Source: Rhodospirillaceae bacterium
Lineage (GTDB): Bacteria; Pseudomonadota; Alphaproteobacteria; UBA828
Assembly: GCA_028819955.1 (NCBI GenBank)
Contig: JAPPKP010000108.1
Span: 1 to 5,414 of the forward strand
Direction: 5' to 3'
DNA: 5,414 nucleotides
Position numbers and translations under genes: made by a program. Shown one piece after another: positions 1 to 5,414 of this stretch (position 1 is its first letter; the number at the start of each line of letters is the position of its first letter). The notes below the pieces were generated by a model. That model worked only from the letters and a program-made list of their open reading frames with translations, did no database searches and was not told the DNA's origin.

Positions 1-830
1 AGGTCGGCGTAGGGCGCGAAGGCGAGGCCGCGGGCGATGCAGCGCGCCATGCCCTCGCCGTCGCGGAGGCGGTGGAAGCCTTCCGGCGTGCGCTCCCCGG
101 TGATGAACGGGCGGTCGCGCTCGTCGATGTCGCTGGTGATGAGCTTGGCGCTGTCCGCATCCGTGCGCGCGACAATCACCGTCGCCGTACCGCAAACGTC
201 GGCCGCGAGCCGCGCCGCGCTGAGGTTGCGGATGTGCGCCTGGGTCGGGATCAGCACCTTGCCGCCCATGTGGCCGCACTTCTTCTCGGACGCGAGCTGG
301 TCCTCGAAGTGAATGCCACCGACACCGGCTTCGATGTAGGCCTTGGCAATTTCGAAGGCGTTGAGGGGCCCACCGAAGCCGGCCTCGGCATCCGCTACGA
401 TCGGTGCGAACCAGTCCGTGCTGCCGAAGCCGTCGACGCTATCGATCTGGTCGGCGCGCTGCAGTGCGCGGTTGATGCGGCGGGCCAGCGCAGGCCCGCT
501 GTCGGCCGGGTAGAGGCTCTGGTCGGGGTAGGTCTGGCCGGCGCCGTTGGCATCCGCCGCCACCTGCCAGCCCGAGAGGTAGATCGCCTTGAGGCCGGCG
601 CGCACCATCTGCACGGCCTGGCCCCCGGTCATCGCGCCCAGGGCATGGACGTAGTCCTCGGTGGTGAGCAGATGCCAGATCCGGTTGGCGGCATGCTCAG
701 CGAGTGAGTAGCGAACCGGCAGGGTCCCGCGCAGCGCTACCACCTGGTCGACGCCATAGTCGCGGCGAATGCCTGCGAAGCGTCCGCCAGGGGCGTCGTT
801 GATCAGGGACTCCATCGATCTCGCACTCAT
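1..830 (-). CDS. aceA: Isocitrate lyase (N-terminal 276 residues, cut by window edge)
   Basis: This gene encodes isocitrate lyase, the cytoplasmic Mg-dependent enzyme that splits isocitrate into glyoxylate and succinate, the first step of the glyoxylate shunt. Translation on the minus strand from the ATG at 830 gives 276 residues before the left edge. The family is about 430 residues long, so roughly the last third is missing. Visible hallmarks are [12 protein letters not shown] (about 84-95), YPDQSLYPA (101-109), [12 protein letters not shown] (143-154), the catalytic-loop signature KKCGHMGGK (183-191) with the expected nucleophilic Cys185, VARTDAD (220-226), ITSDIDERD (231-239) and FITGERT (242-248). 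The ATG at 830 is preferred over an in-frame ATG at 815 because GGAGG lies five bases upstream. The N-terminus is short, as in rhizobial enzymes. The gene follows aceB after 10 bases and should be cotranscribed with it. Nothing in the visible part suggests damage. Confidence 0.96.
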   Translation of the reverse strand, partial: MSARSMESLINDAPGGRFAGIRRDYGVDQVVALRGTLPVRYSLAEHAANRIWHLLTTEDYVHALGAMTGGQAVQMVRAGLKAIYLSGWQVAADANGAGQTYPDQSLYPADSGPALARRINRALQRADQIDSVDGFGSTDWFAPIVADAEAGFGGPLNAFEIAKAYIEAGVGGIHFEDQLASEKKCGHMGGKVLIPTQAHIRNLSAARLAADVCGTATVIVARTDADSAKLITSDIDERDRPFITGERTPEGFHRLRDGEGMARCIARGLAFAPYAD

Positions 831-835
831 CTCAT

Positions 836-840
836 CCTCC
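836..840 (-). promoter_or_regulatory. aceA ribosome binding site
   Basis: GGAGG on the minus strand lies five bases before the aceA ATG at 830 and directly after the aceB stop codon (841-843). It fixes the aceA start. Its position next to the aceB stop suggests that ribosomes finishing aceB could reinitiate on aceA, which is an inference from spacing alone. Confidence 0.8.
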
Positions 841-2487
841 TCAATCGGCGACGTCGCCGTCGTGGATCCTGTTCAGCACTTTGTACGCAGGTAGCGTCAG
901 GAATTCGGGGAAGCCATTTCCCGTCCCGACCTGGGTGAAGAGGGCGACCGCATCGTCGAAATGCCCATCCTCGATGCGGGCTTCGCCGAGAGCCTCTCTA
1001 AGGGTCGCGACTTCCTCGGCGACCAGCCGGTCCACCAGCGCCCAGTCGACCGTGCGTCCGTCCGCGAGCCGCGCGCCGTGGCGCAGGCACTGCCAGAGCT
1101 GGGCACGGCTGATCTCGGCGGTGGCCGCGTCTTCCATCAGGTTGTAGAGCGGCACCGCGCCGCGGCCCGCAAGCCACGCCTCGATGTACTGGATGGCGAC
1201 GCGAATGTTGTTGCGCAGCCCCTCCTCGGTGAGTTCGCCTTCAGGGACCGCAAGCAGATCGCCCTCCGTCACGGTCACGTTGCCGAGCTGCCGCGAGACC
1301 TGGTTCGCCTCCGGCATCAGCCGGTCGAAGACCTCGCGGGCGACCGGCACGAGCCCGGGATGAGCAACCCAGGTGCCGTCGTGGCCGTCGCCGGCCTCGC
1401 GCTCCTTGTCCGCGCGGACCTTGCCGAAGGCCTCCTCGTTCGCCGCATCGTCGCCCTTGATGGGGATCTGCGCCGCCATGCCGCCCATGGCGTGCGCCCC
1501 GCGCCGGTGGCAGGTCTTGATCAGGAGCCGGCTGTAGGCGCGCATGAAGGGCTGCGTCATGGTGACGAGGCCGCGATCCGGCAGCACCCAGTCGGGACGA
1601 TTCCGGAAGGTCTTGATAACGCTGAAGATGTAGTCCCAGCGCCCGCAGTTGAGGCCGACGATATGGTCCTTCAACGCGTGCAGGATCTCGTCCATCTCGA
1701 AGGCTGCGGTGATGGTCTCGATCAGCACCGTGGCCTTGACCGTGCCGATGGGGAGCCCGAGCTCCTCCTGGGCCGCGACGAACGCGGCGTTCCAGAGCGC
1801 CGCCTCTTCGTAGTGCTCCAGCTTGGGCAGGTAGAAGTATGGGCCGGAGCCGTTGGCCCGGAGCTCTGCTGCGTTGTGAAAGAAGTAGAGCCCGAAGTCG
1901 AACAGGCTTGCGGACGCCGGCCGGTCGTCGACGAGGAGGTGCGCCTCTTCCAGGTGCCAGCCTCGCGGGCGGACGATCAGCGTCGCGATCTCGTCGCCCA
2001 GCGCATAGGACTTGCCGGAGCCGGGGTCGGTCATGGCAATTGTGCGTCTCGCCGCATCGCGTAGGTTGACTTGGCCGGCGATCATCGCTTCCCAGGTGGG
2101 CGACGCGGCGTCCTCAAAATCGGCCATAAAGCACGAGGCGCCCGAGTTCAGCGCATTGATGATCATCTTGCGGTCGACTGGGCCGGTGATCTCCACCCGC
2201 CGGTCGGCGAGGTCGGCCGGCGTCCCCGCGATGGTCCAGTCACCTTCGCGGATCGCCTTGGTGTCGGGCCGGAAGGCCGGGTTCTCGCCGGCATCGATGC
2301 GGGCCTGGAATGCCGCGCGGGACTCGAGCAGACGCCGCCGCTCGTCGCCGAAGCGGCGCTCTAGCTTGGCGACGAAGGCGCAGGCCTCGTCGGTCAGGAT
2401 ATCGGCGAGGCCGGGGACGGTGGGCCCATTGATCTCGATTCCGGTATCCAAGGGCGCTTGATCGTCCCTGCTGCGACTCTCCGGCAT
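841..2487 (-). CDS. aceB: Malate synthase A
   Basis: Malate synthase condenses acetyl-CoA with glyoxylate to give malate, the second step of the glyoxylate shunt, in the cytoplasm. The 548-residue product matches the length of the A isoform (E. coli AceB, 533 aa) rather than the longer G isoform (GlcB, over 700 aa). Visible motifs are [14 protein letters not shown] (95-108), FMADFEDA (120-127), IVRPRGWHL with the expected catalytic Arg175 (171-179), KATVLIET with Mg ligand Glu257 (251-258), the family signature around [17 protein letters not shown] with Mg ligand Asp285 (273-289), GMAAQIPIK (336-344), [12 protein letters not shown] (368-379) and [12 protein letters not shown] with the expected catalytic base Asp453 (449-460). 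Roles are assigned by alignment from memory to E. coli AceB. The start at 2487 has AAGGAG nine bases upstream. It heads an operon with aceA and is divergent from the regulator gene at 2683. All key residues are present. Confidence 0.97.
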   Translation of the reverse strand: MPESRSRDDQAPLDTGIEINGPTVPGLADILTDEACAFVAKLERRFGDERRRLLESRAAFQARIDAGENPAFRPDTKAIREGDWTIAGTPADLADRRVEITGPVDRKMIINALNSGASCFMADFEDAASPTWEAMIAGQVNLRDAARRTIAMTDPGSGKSYALGDEIATLIVRPRGWHLEEAHLLVDDRPASASLFDFGLYFFHNAAELRANGSGPYFYLPKLEHYEEAALWNAAFVAAQEELGLPIGTVKATVLIETITAAFEMDEILHALKDHIVGLNCGRWDYIFSVIKTFRNRPDWVLPDRGLVTMTQPFMRAYSRLLIKTCHRRGAHAMGGMAAQIPIKGDDAANEEAFGKVRADKEREAGDGHDGTWVAHPGLVPVAREVFDRLMPEANQVSRQLGNVTVTEGDLLAVPEGELTEEGLRNNIRVAIQYIEAWLAGRGAVPLYNLMEDAATAEISRAQLWQCLRHGARLADGRTVDWALVDRLVAEEVATLREALGEARIEDGHFDDAVALFTQVGTGNGFPEFLTLPAYKVLNRIHDGDVAD

Positions 2488-2496
2488 TGCGTGCTA

Positions 2497-2502
2497 CTCC
2501 TT
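2497..2502 (-). promoter_or_regulatory. aceB ribosome binding site
   Basis: AAGGAG on the minus strand, nine bases before the aceB ATG at 2487. It supports this start. A stem-capable inverted repeat (2512-2540) ends nine bases upstream of it, so the leader structure could influence ribosome access. Confidence 0.75.
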
Positions 2503-2507
2503 GCGCG

Positions 2508-2518
2508 TTGCATCGCAA
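2508..2518. repeat. TTGC-N3-GCAA inverted repeat in aceB leader
   Basis: TTGC (2508-2511), ATC, GCAA (2515-2518) form a short perfect inverted repeat just upstream of the aceB ribosome binding site. Regulators of the RamB/ScfR group are reported to bind sites with a TTTGCAAA-like core, so this split TTGC/GCAA pair may be relevant. Four-base arms are common by chance and the site would lie downstream of the candidate aceB promoter, so the assignment is weak. Confidence 0.25.
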
Positions 2519-2520
2519 TA

Positions 2521-2534
2521 CGACATCAATGTCG
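2521..2534. promoter_or_regulatory. Interrupted palindrome in aceB leader (operator or mRNA stem)
   Basis: CGACAT (2521-2526) and ATGTCG (2529-2534) are perfect inverted arms around a CA spacer. Outside them, ATCGC (2512-2516) and GCGAT (2536-2540) are also complementary, so on the minus strand 2540 to 2512 can fold into a longer stem with an asymmetric internal loop (one base against four). It lies between the candidate aceB promoter and its ribosome binding site. It could be a protein binding site or a leader-RNA structure, and the sequence alone does not decide. Confidence 0.45.
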
Positions 2535-2562
2535 CGCGATGGGGTGAAAAAGTCCATAACTG

Positions 2563-2570
2563 GTTGTAAA
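2563..2570 (+). repeat. GTTGTAAA word, copy 1 (possible regulator site)
   Basis: The first of two identical GTTGTAAA words in the divergent region. It overlaps the candidate -10 box of aceB. It matches 6 of 8 positions of the TTTGCAAA core reported, as I recall, for ScfR/RamB-type regulators. It is a candidate operator only. Confidence 0.35.
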
Positions 2571-2590
2571 AAAACGTGTATTTCATTCAA
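2563..2590 (-). promoter_or_regulatory. Candidate aceBA promoter
   Basis: On the minus strand, TTGAAT (2590-2585) resembles a -35 box (4 of 6) and TACAAC (2568-2563) a -10 box (4 of 6), with a 16-base spacer in the AT-rich part of the divergent region. Transcription would start near 2556 and give a leader of about 70 bases holding the inverted repeat at 2512-2540. The -10 box overlaps one of two GTTGTAAA words, so a protein bound there would affect this promoter. Consensus matches are modest, and alphaproteobacterial promoters are variable. Confidence 0.35.
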
Positions 2591-2604
2591 TATTAGTGTG
2601 TGAG

Positions 2605-2633
2605 TTGATGTAGAGTTGTAAATTTGGTAAAAA
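2605..2633 (+). promoter_or_regulatory. Candidate promoter of the ScfR-type regulator gene
   Basis: TTGATG (2605-2610) and TAAAAA (2628-2633) match -35 and -10 boxes at 4 of 6 positions each, with an ideal 17-base spacer. Transcription would start near 2640, leaving a leader of about 43 bases that begins with a GC-rich hairpin. The second GTTGTAAA word sits inside the spacer, which would suit negative autoregulation. This is inferred from sequence only. Confidence 0.4.
2615..2622 (+). repeat. GTTGTAAA word, copy 2 (possible regulator site)
   Basis: This second copy begins 52 bases after the first, close to five helical turns, so both would face the same side of the DNA. It lies in the spacer of the candidate regulator promoter and is followed directly by TTTGGTAA (2623-2630), another 6 of 8 match to a TTTGCAAA core. 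Confidence 0.35.
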
Positions 2634-2661
2634 GGCATGGCCGCGCACGGGGCGCGGCCGT
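2629..2661 (-). terminator. GC hairpin with T-tract, terminator-like on the minus strand
   Basis: GGCCGCGC (2639-2646) and GCGCGGCC (2652-2659) are perfect inverted arms around a five-base loop. A T·G wobble and an A-T pair extend the stem to 2637-2661. Read on the minus strand, the stem is followed after GCC (2636-2634) by five Ts (2633-2629), the layout of a Rho-independent terminator. It would stop leftward transcripts that are antisense to the regulator gene before they reach aceBA. On the plus strand the same hairpin would form at the 5' end of the regulator mRNA, so its true role may be different. Confidence 0.45.
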
Positions 2662-2682
2662 CGCTAGAATACGGAACGGGCC

Positions 2683-4125
2683 ATGCAAGGCAAGGTCATG
2701 GCGGGCCAGAGGGTCCGTCGGCTCCGCCGGGAGCGCGGGTTGACCCAGGCGCGCATGGCAGCCCAGCTCGGTATCTCCACGAGCTATCTGAACCTGATCG
2801 AGCGCAGCCAGCGGCCGGTGACGGTTCCCTTCTTGCTCAAGCTTGGCCAGGCCTTCGACATCGATCTTCAGCGTTTCGCCGAGGACGACGAAGGGCGTGT
2901 CACCGCCCAGCTCAGGGAGATCTTCGGCGATCCGCTGTTCGCACGAAGCCAGGTGAGCGATCAGGACATCCGCGACGCCGCCCAGGCGAGCCCCGCGCTG
3001 GGCGATGCCGTTGTCCGCCTTTTCGGCGCCTATCGCGGTCTTCTGGAGAACACCGCAAACGTCGCGGAGGGGCTCGGCGACGCGGGGGCCGGGGCAGAGG
3101 GCCCGGCGGCTGCGCTGAAGACCGCGAGCCTCTCTCCAGGCGATGCGGTTCAGGAGTTCATCCAGGCCCGGTCAGGATACTTCCCCGAGCTGGAGGAGGC
3201 TGCCGAGAACCTCTGGTCTGACGAGGGACTCGACGCCGACGGCCTCTACGAGGGTCTGCGCGCCGTCCTAACGGACGCCCACGGCCTAAAGGTCCGCATC
3301 ATGCCCGCCCACGTCATGCACGATCTGGTCCGGCGCTATGACCGCCACGGCCGGCGCGTGCTGCTCTCAGACGCGCTGGCACCCGAGGAGCGTACCTTCC
3401 AGCTCGCCTTTCAGGCGGCACTGCTCGGCTGGCGCGAGCTCTTCGATGGCATCGCCGATGAATCGGGCCTCCAGGGGGAGGCGCGCCACCTCCTCGCCAT
3501 CGAATTGGCCAGCTATTTCGCCGGCGCCTGCGTCATGCCCTACGAGCGCTTCCATGAGGCGGCGGAGACACTGGATTACGACCTCGATCTTCTCGGCCGG
3601 CGCTTCGGTGCGTCGTTCGAGCACGTATGCCAGCGGCTCGTCACCCTTCAGCGGCCGGGGGCCAAGGGCGTACCGTTCTTTCTCGTTCACCTAGACTGTG
3701 CGGGCAACGTGCTGCGCCGGTTGGACGCGGGTGGATTCCGCTTCGCCCGCTTCGGCGGCCTTTGCCCGCGCTGGGGCGTGCACGGCGCCTTCCAGACCCC
3801 GGGCGAGAGCCGCGTCGAGATCGTCGAGATGCCGGACGACGCGCGCTTCCTCACCATCGCTCGCGCTGTCTCACGCCCGAGTGCCGGCCACGCGCTGCCT
3901 GGCCAGCAACTTGTCGTCGCAATCGGCTGCCCCCTCTCTCACGCGAACCGACTTGTCTACGGTGCGGGCATAAACCTGGAGCAGCCTGCGGGAGCCGTTC
4001 CCATCGGCATCAACTGCCGCCTGTGCGACCGGGCGGACTGCACGGCGCGCGCCTACCCGCCGCCGGGCCGCCGCCTGATCGTGGACGAGAACCAGCAAAG
4101 CCTGGCGCCCTACTTCTTTGCGTAG
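2683..4125 (+). CDS. ScfR-family (RamB/PccR-like) XRE transcriptional regulator
   Basis: A 480-residue DNA-binding protein of the short-chain fatty acyl regulator type. Residues 9-62 form an XRE helix-turn-helix with the typical run TQARMAAQLGISTSYLNLIE (21-40) followed by RSQRPV. An Ala/Gly-rich linker (about 122-150) leads to a middle region related to the ImmA/IrrE peptidase fold, but the place where HExxH would be reads AFQAALL (242-248), so the zinc site is absent. The C-terminal domain (DUF2083-like, about 300-480) ends with a cysteine cluster Cys445, Cys448, Cys453 in CRLCDRADC, plus Cys361 and Cys416. Relatives are RamB of Corynebacterium, Mycobacterium and Paracoccus (glyoxylate cycle) and PccR of Rhodobacter (propionyl-CoA). 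Divergence from aceBA points to control of acetate assimilation, which is inferred. The start at 2683 lacks a clear ribosome site. ATG 2698 (Met6), with AAGG seven bases upstream, is an alternative. Confidence 0.88.
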   Translation: MQGKVMAGQRVRRLRRERGLTQARMAAQLGISTSYLNLIERSQRPVTVPFLLKLGQAFDIDLQRFAEDDEGRVTAQLREIFGDPLFARSQVSDQDIRDAAQASPALGDAVVRLFGAYRGLLENTANVAEGLGDAGAGAEGPAAALKTASLSPGDAVQEFIQARSGYFPELEEAAENLWSDEGLDADGLYEGLRAVLTDAHGLKVRIMPAHVMHDLVRRYDRHGRRVLLSDALAPEERTFQLAFQAALLGWRELFDGIADESGLQGEARHLLAIELASYFAGACVMPYERFHEAAETLDYDLDLLGRRFGASFEHVCQRLVTLQRPGAKGVPFFLVHLDCAGNVLRRLDAGGFRFARFGGLCPRWGVHGAFQTPGESRVEIVEMPDDARFLTIARAVSRPSAGHALPGQQLVVAIGCPLSHANRLVYGAGINLEQPAGAVPIGINCRLCDRADCTARAYPPPGRRLIVDENQQSLAPYFFA

Positions 4126-4127
4126 GC

Positions 4128-4160
4128 GCCTGAGATGACGGAGATCGTCGGCTATCAGGC
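4128..4160. terminator. Weak stem-loop between convergent genes
   Basis: GCCTGA (4128-4133) pairs with TCAGGC (4155-4160), and inside it GACG (4137-4140) pairs with CGTC (4146-4149) around a five-base loop. The structure fills the 29-base gap between the regulator stop (4123-4125) and the amidase stop (4155-4157) and could act in both directions. There is no T-tract on either side, so if it terminates transcription it is not a classic Rho-independent site. Confidence 0.3.
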
Positions 4161-5063
4161 CGGGGGCACCACGGCGCCGTCCCAGCCCGCGGACGCGAGC
4201 ACCCCTTTGTCGACTATCAGCCGCGCCGCCATGGTGGGCCGAGGCGAGGTGCCGATGCGGAGATCGCCCACGATGCCGAGCAGCATGTAGGCCTCGCGTC
4301 TCGTGAGTCCAGTCCATTGCGCGACCAGGCCGACGGCGGCATCCGACGCGTCCTCGGTCGCGGCCTCGACCGAGGGGCCGTAGCCCACGATCTGCACTGT
4401 GCCGTTCTGCTCGAAGATCGGCCGCTCCACCGGGCTCTCCTTGTTCAGGGCGATCCGTGCCCGCACCCGCGCCGAGCACTCGACGCCGGTGCCGCTGATG
4501 ATTCCGTCGCTGATCACAGCGTGGGGGTCGGCCATGAAGATCAGCGCGTCGTCGACCATCACCGGCAGGTGCACGCGCGCGCCGACGCTGACATCGCGTT
4601 GATCGAAGTCGCCGCCGTAGGGTCCCGCGTGGGAGGGACGGTAGCCCTCGGGCGGCATGGTGGAGAGCGTGCCGAGATTGGGCGCGAGCGGGATTGCCAC
4701 CCGGTCGCCGAACCAGGCGTGGCCATCGCGAATCGGGCACGCGACGATGGCGGGCTCCTCGAACTCCTCCTTGAGCACGCCGAAATTGCGGAGCACCGCG
4801 TTGGCGCCCTCGCCGAAGGGCTCGATCGAGAGCAGGTCGATTGCCACCGAATCCCCCGGCCGCGCGCCGCGCACGGCGATGGGGCCGGTCACCGGCGCCA
4901 GCGGATGCCCCTCCGATGCCGGGGTGAACGGCGTCGGCACCTCGGCAATGTCCTCGATATCGTCGAAAGCGCCGTCCACGGTGACCTCGATCTCCGCGCC
5001 GGGGTCGATGGTCATTGCCGGCGGGGTCGAGGGGCCGACGGTGAAGAGATAGGTCTTTGCCAT
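4155..5063 (-). CDS. Acetamidase/formamidase family protein
   Basis: A 302-residue protein of the FmdA/AmdA family, cytoplasmic hydrolases that release ammonia from formamide, acetamide or related amides. The family also includes a gamma-lactamase. Supporting motifs are GHPLAPVTGPIAVRGARPGD (52-71), GPYGGDFDQRD (147-157), GARVHLPVMVDDALIFMADPHA (161-182), GTGVE (191-195) and REAYMLLGIVGDLRIG (256-271). Length is normal for the shorter family members, and there is no signal peptide. The segment that in typical members, as I recall, reads GD-x-HA-xx-GDGE is ADPHAVISDGI here (178-188), so the usual Glu is missing and the substrate may differ. The ATG at 5063 has GGAG six bases upstream. It follows the Rieske oxygenase gene by 21 bases, which suggests one operon and a role in degrading a nitrogen-containing compound. 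The substrate cannot be named from sequence. Confidence 0.88.
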   Translation of the reverse strand: MAKTYLFTVGPSTPPAMTIDPGAEIEVTVDGAFDDIEDIAEVPTPFTPASEGHPLAPVTGPIAVRGARPGDSVAIDLLSIEPFGEGANAVLRNFGVLKEEFEEPAIVACPIRDGHAWFGDRVAIPLAPNLGTLSTMPPEGYRPSHAGPYGGDFDQRDVSVGARVHLPVMVDDALIFMADPHAVISDGIISGTGVECSARVRARIALNKESPVERPIFEQNGTVQIVGYGPSVEAATEDASDAAVGLVAQWTGLTRREAYMLLGIVGDLRIGTSPRPTMAARLIVDKGVLASAGWDGAVVPPA

Positions 5064-5069
5064 GGTGTG

Positions 5070-5073
5070 CTCC
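5070..5073 (-). promoter_or_regulatory. Amidase-gene ribosome binding site
   Basis: GGAG on the minus strand six bases before the ATG at 5063, in the 21-base gap after the oxygenase stop codon. It supports the chosen start. There is no room for a separate promoter in this gap. Confidence 0.65.
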
Positions 5074-5084
5074 GGGCGACGCGC

Positions 5085-5414
5085 TCAGCCGTTCATTGCG
5101 GCGTCGCGCACTTGATGAAAATTCTGCAGACCGATCTCGTTCCGGCCGAAGACGATCTCGCGTTGGATACCCGCAGCGAGGTTCGCTTGCACACCCTCCA
5201 TCACGGCGAAGTCCTCGTTATCCAGCACGCCGAGCGCAAGCCGCATCATCTCCTCCCAGTCACGCTCGCTCGTGTCGTCGGCGGGCGAGGCGAAGCTGAA
5301 GCGGCATACCGTGGTGTCGGGCCGTTCGGGATCGGGAAAGAAACGCGCAAGCTCGACGTGCGGGCCCTGGCTGACGAGCACCGCATTGGGGAAGAGGCGA
5401 TAGACGATGGTCGC
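5085..5414 (-). CDS. Rieske-type ring-hydroxylating oxygenase alpha subunit (C-terminal 109 residues, cut by window edge)
   Basis: This is the C-terminal end of the catalytic domain of a Rieske non-heme iron oxygenase alpha subunit, an enzyme class that hydroxylates or demethylates substrates with electrons from a reductase. The open frame runs to the right edge, so the start, the Rieske [2Fe-2S] domain and the two iron-binding histidines lie outside. Evidence is YRLFPNAVLVSQGPHVELARFFP (residues 5-27 of the visible part), the NED segment (66-68), whose Asp68 would be the third iron ligand, EGVQANLAAG (73-82) and FGRNEIGLQNFH (89-100), all typical of this family's C-terminus. A GTG at 5381 is internal to the domain and not the start. 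The stop at 5085-5087 is 21 bases from the amidase start. The substrate is unknown: aromatic acids and quaternary amines are both precedented for the family. Confidence 0.8.
   Translation of the reverse strand, partial: ATIVYRLFPNAVLVSQGPHVELARFFPDPERPDTTVCRFSFASPADDTSERDWEEMMRLALGVLDNEDFAVMEGVQANLAAGIQREIVFGRNEIGLQNFHQVRDAAMNG

Noticed and set aside
72..707. Long plus-strand open frame (211 aa) opposite aceA
   Set aside because: It lies entirely antisense to a clear isocitrate lyase, its Arg/Ala/Gly/Val-rich translation has no recognisable domain, and long antisense frames are expected in GC-rich coding DNA.
961..2064. Plus-strand open frame of 367 aa opposite aceB
   Set aside because: It is antisense to malate synthase over its whole length. 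Composition is low-complexity (Arg, Val, Asp, Gly) and no family is recognisable, so it is a shadow of aceB codon bias.
2568..2574. A7/T7 tract as part of a terminator
   Set aside because: No stem of useful strength precedes it on either strand. It is better explained as part of the AT-rich promoter region.
2240..2638. Minus-strand open frame of 132 aa overlapping the start of aceB
   Set aside because: It covers the promoter region and then reads aceB in a wrong frame, giving an Arg-rich tail. It would displace the well-placed aceB promoter and ribosome site.
3397..3426. Regulator as an active ImmA/IrrE metallopeptidase
   Set aside because: The HExxH metal motif is absent: the equivalent stretch reads AFQAALL, so proteolytic activity is not supported.
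3871..4740. Minus-strand open frame of 289 aa spanning the convergent gap
   Set aside because: It overlaps the amidase gene in another frame and the regulator's 3' end in antisense. The Arg-rich translation has no family features, while both overlapping genes are well supported.
5085..5381. Separate small gene of 98 aa starting at GTG 5381
   Set aside because: The frame stays open to the window edge and the upstream codons (YRLFPNA) continue a conserved Rieske oxygenase segment, so GTG is an internal Val.

Overview
The window reads as a GC-rich bacterial chromosome segment, most likely from an alphaproteobacterium. The isocitrate lyase has the short N-terminus and internal motifs I associate with rhizobial and rhodobacterial enzymes, and the regulator belongs to the short-chain fatty acyl regulator (ScfR) group of XRE proteins known from that class. 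This taxonomic call is an inference from protein resemblance only. I see no mobile elements, CRISPR arrays, tRNA or rRNA.

Layout. Positions 1-2487 (minus strand) hold the glyoxylate shunt as a tight two-gene operon: malate synthase A (aceB, complete, 548 aa), then, after 10 bases, isocitrate lyase (aceA, cut by the left window edge after 276 residues). Positions 2488-2682 are an AT-rich divergent control region with candidate promoters in both directions, a repeated GTTGTAAA word, an interrupted palindrome next to the aceB ribosome binding site, and a strong GC hairpin. Positions 2683-4125 (plus strand) encode a 480-aa RamB/PccR-like regulator. After a 29-base convergent gap, positions 4155-5414 (minus strand) carry a second operon: the C-terminal end of a Rieske-type ring-hydroxylating oxygenase alpha subunit (cut by the right edge) followed 21 bases later by an acetamidase/formamidase-family hydrolase.

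How it fits together. Isocitrate lyase and malate synthase let a cell grow on acetate, fatty acids or other acetyl-CoA-yielding substrates by bypassing the decarboxylating steps of the TCA cycle. The divergent regulator is the obvious candidate to sense an acyl-CoA or related signal and control both itself and aceBA. The oxygenase and amidase pair looks like a separate catabolic operon of unknown substrate. It faces the regulator gene, and a terminator-like hairpin between the regulator and aceB would be well placed to stop its leftward read-through from reaching aceBA.

The genes belong to known families. The more interesting points are the architecture of the divergent control region, the metal-site-less, cysteine-rich regulator, and the amidase with an altered core motif next to a Rieske oxygenase.
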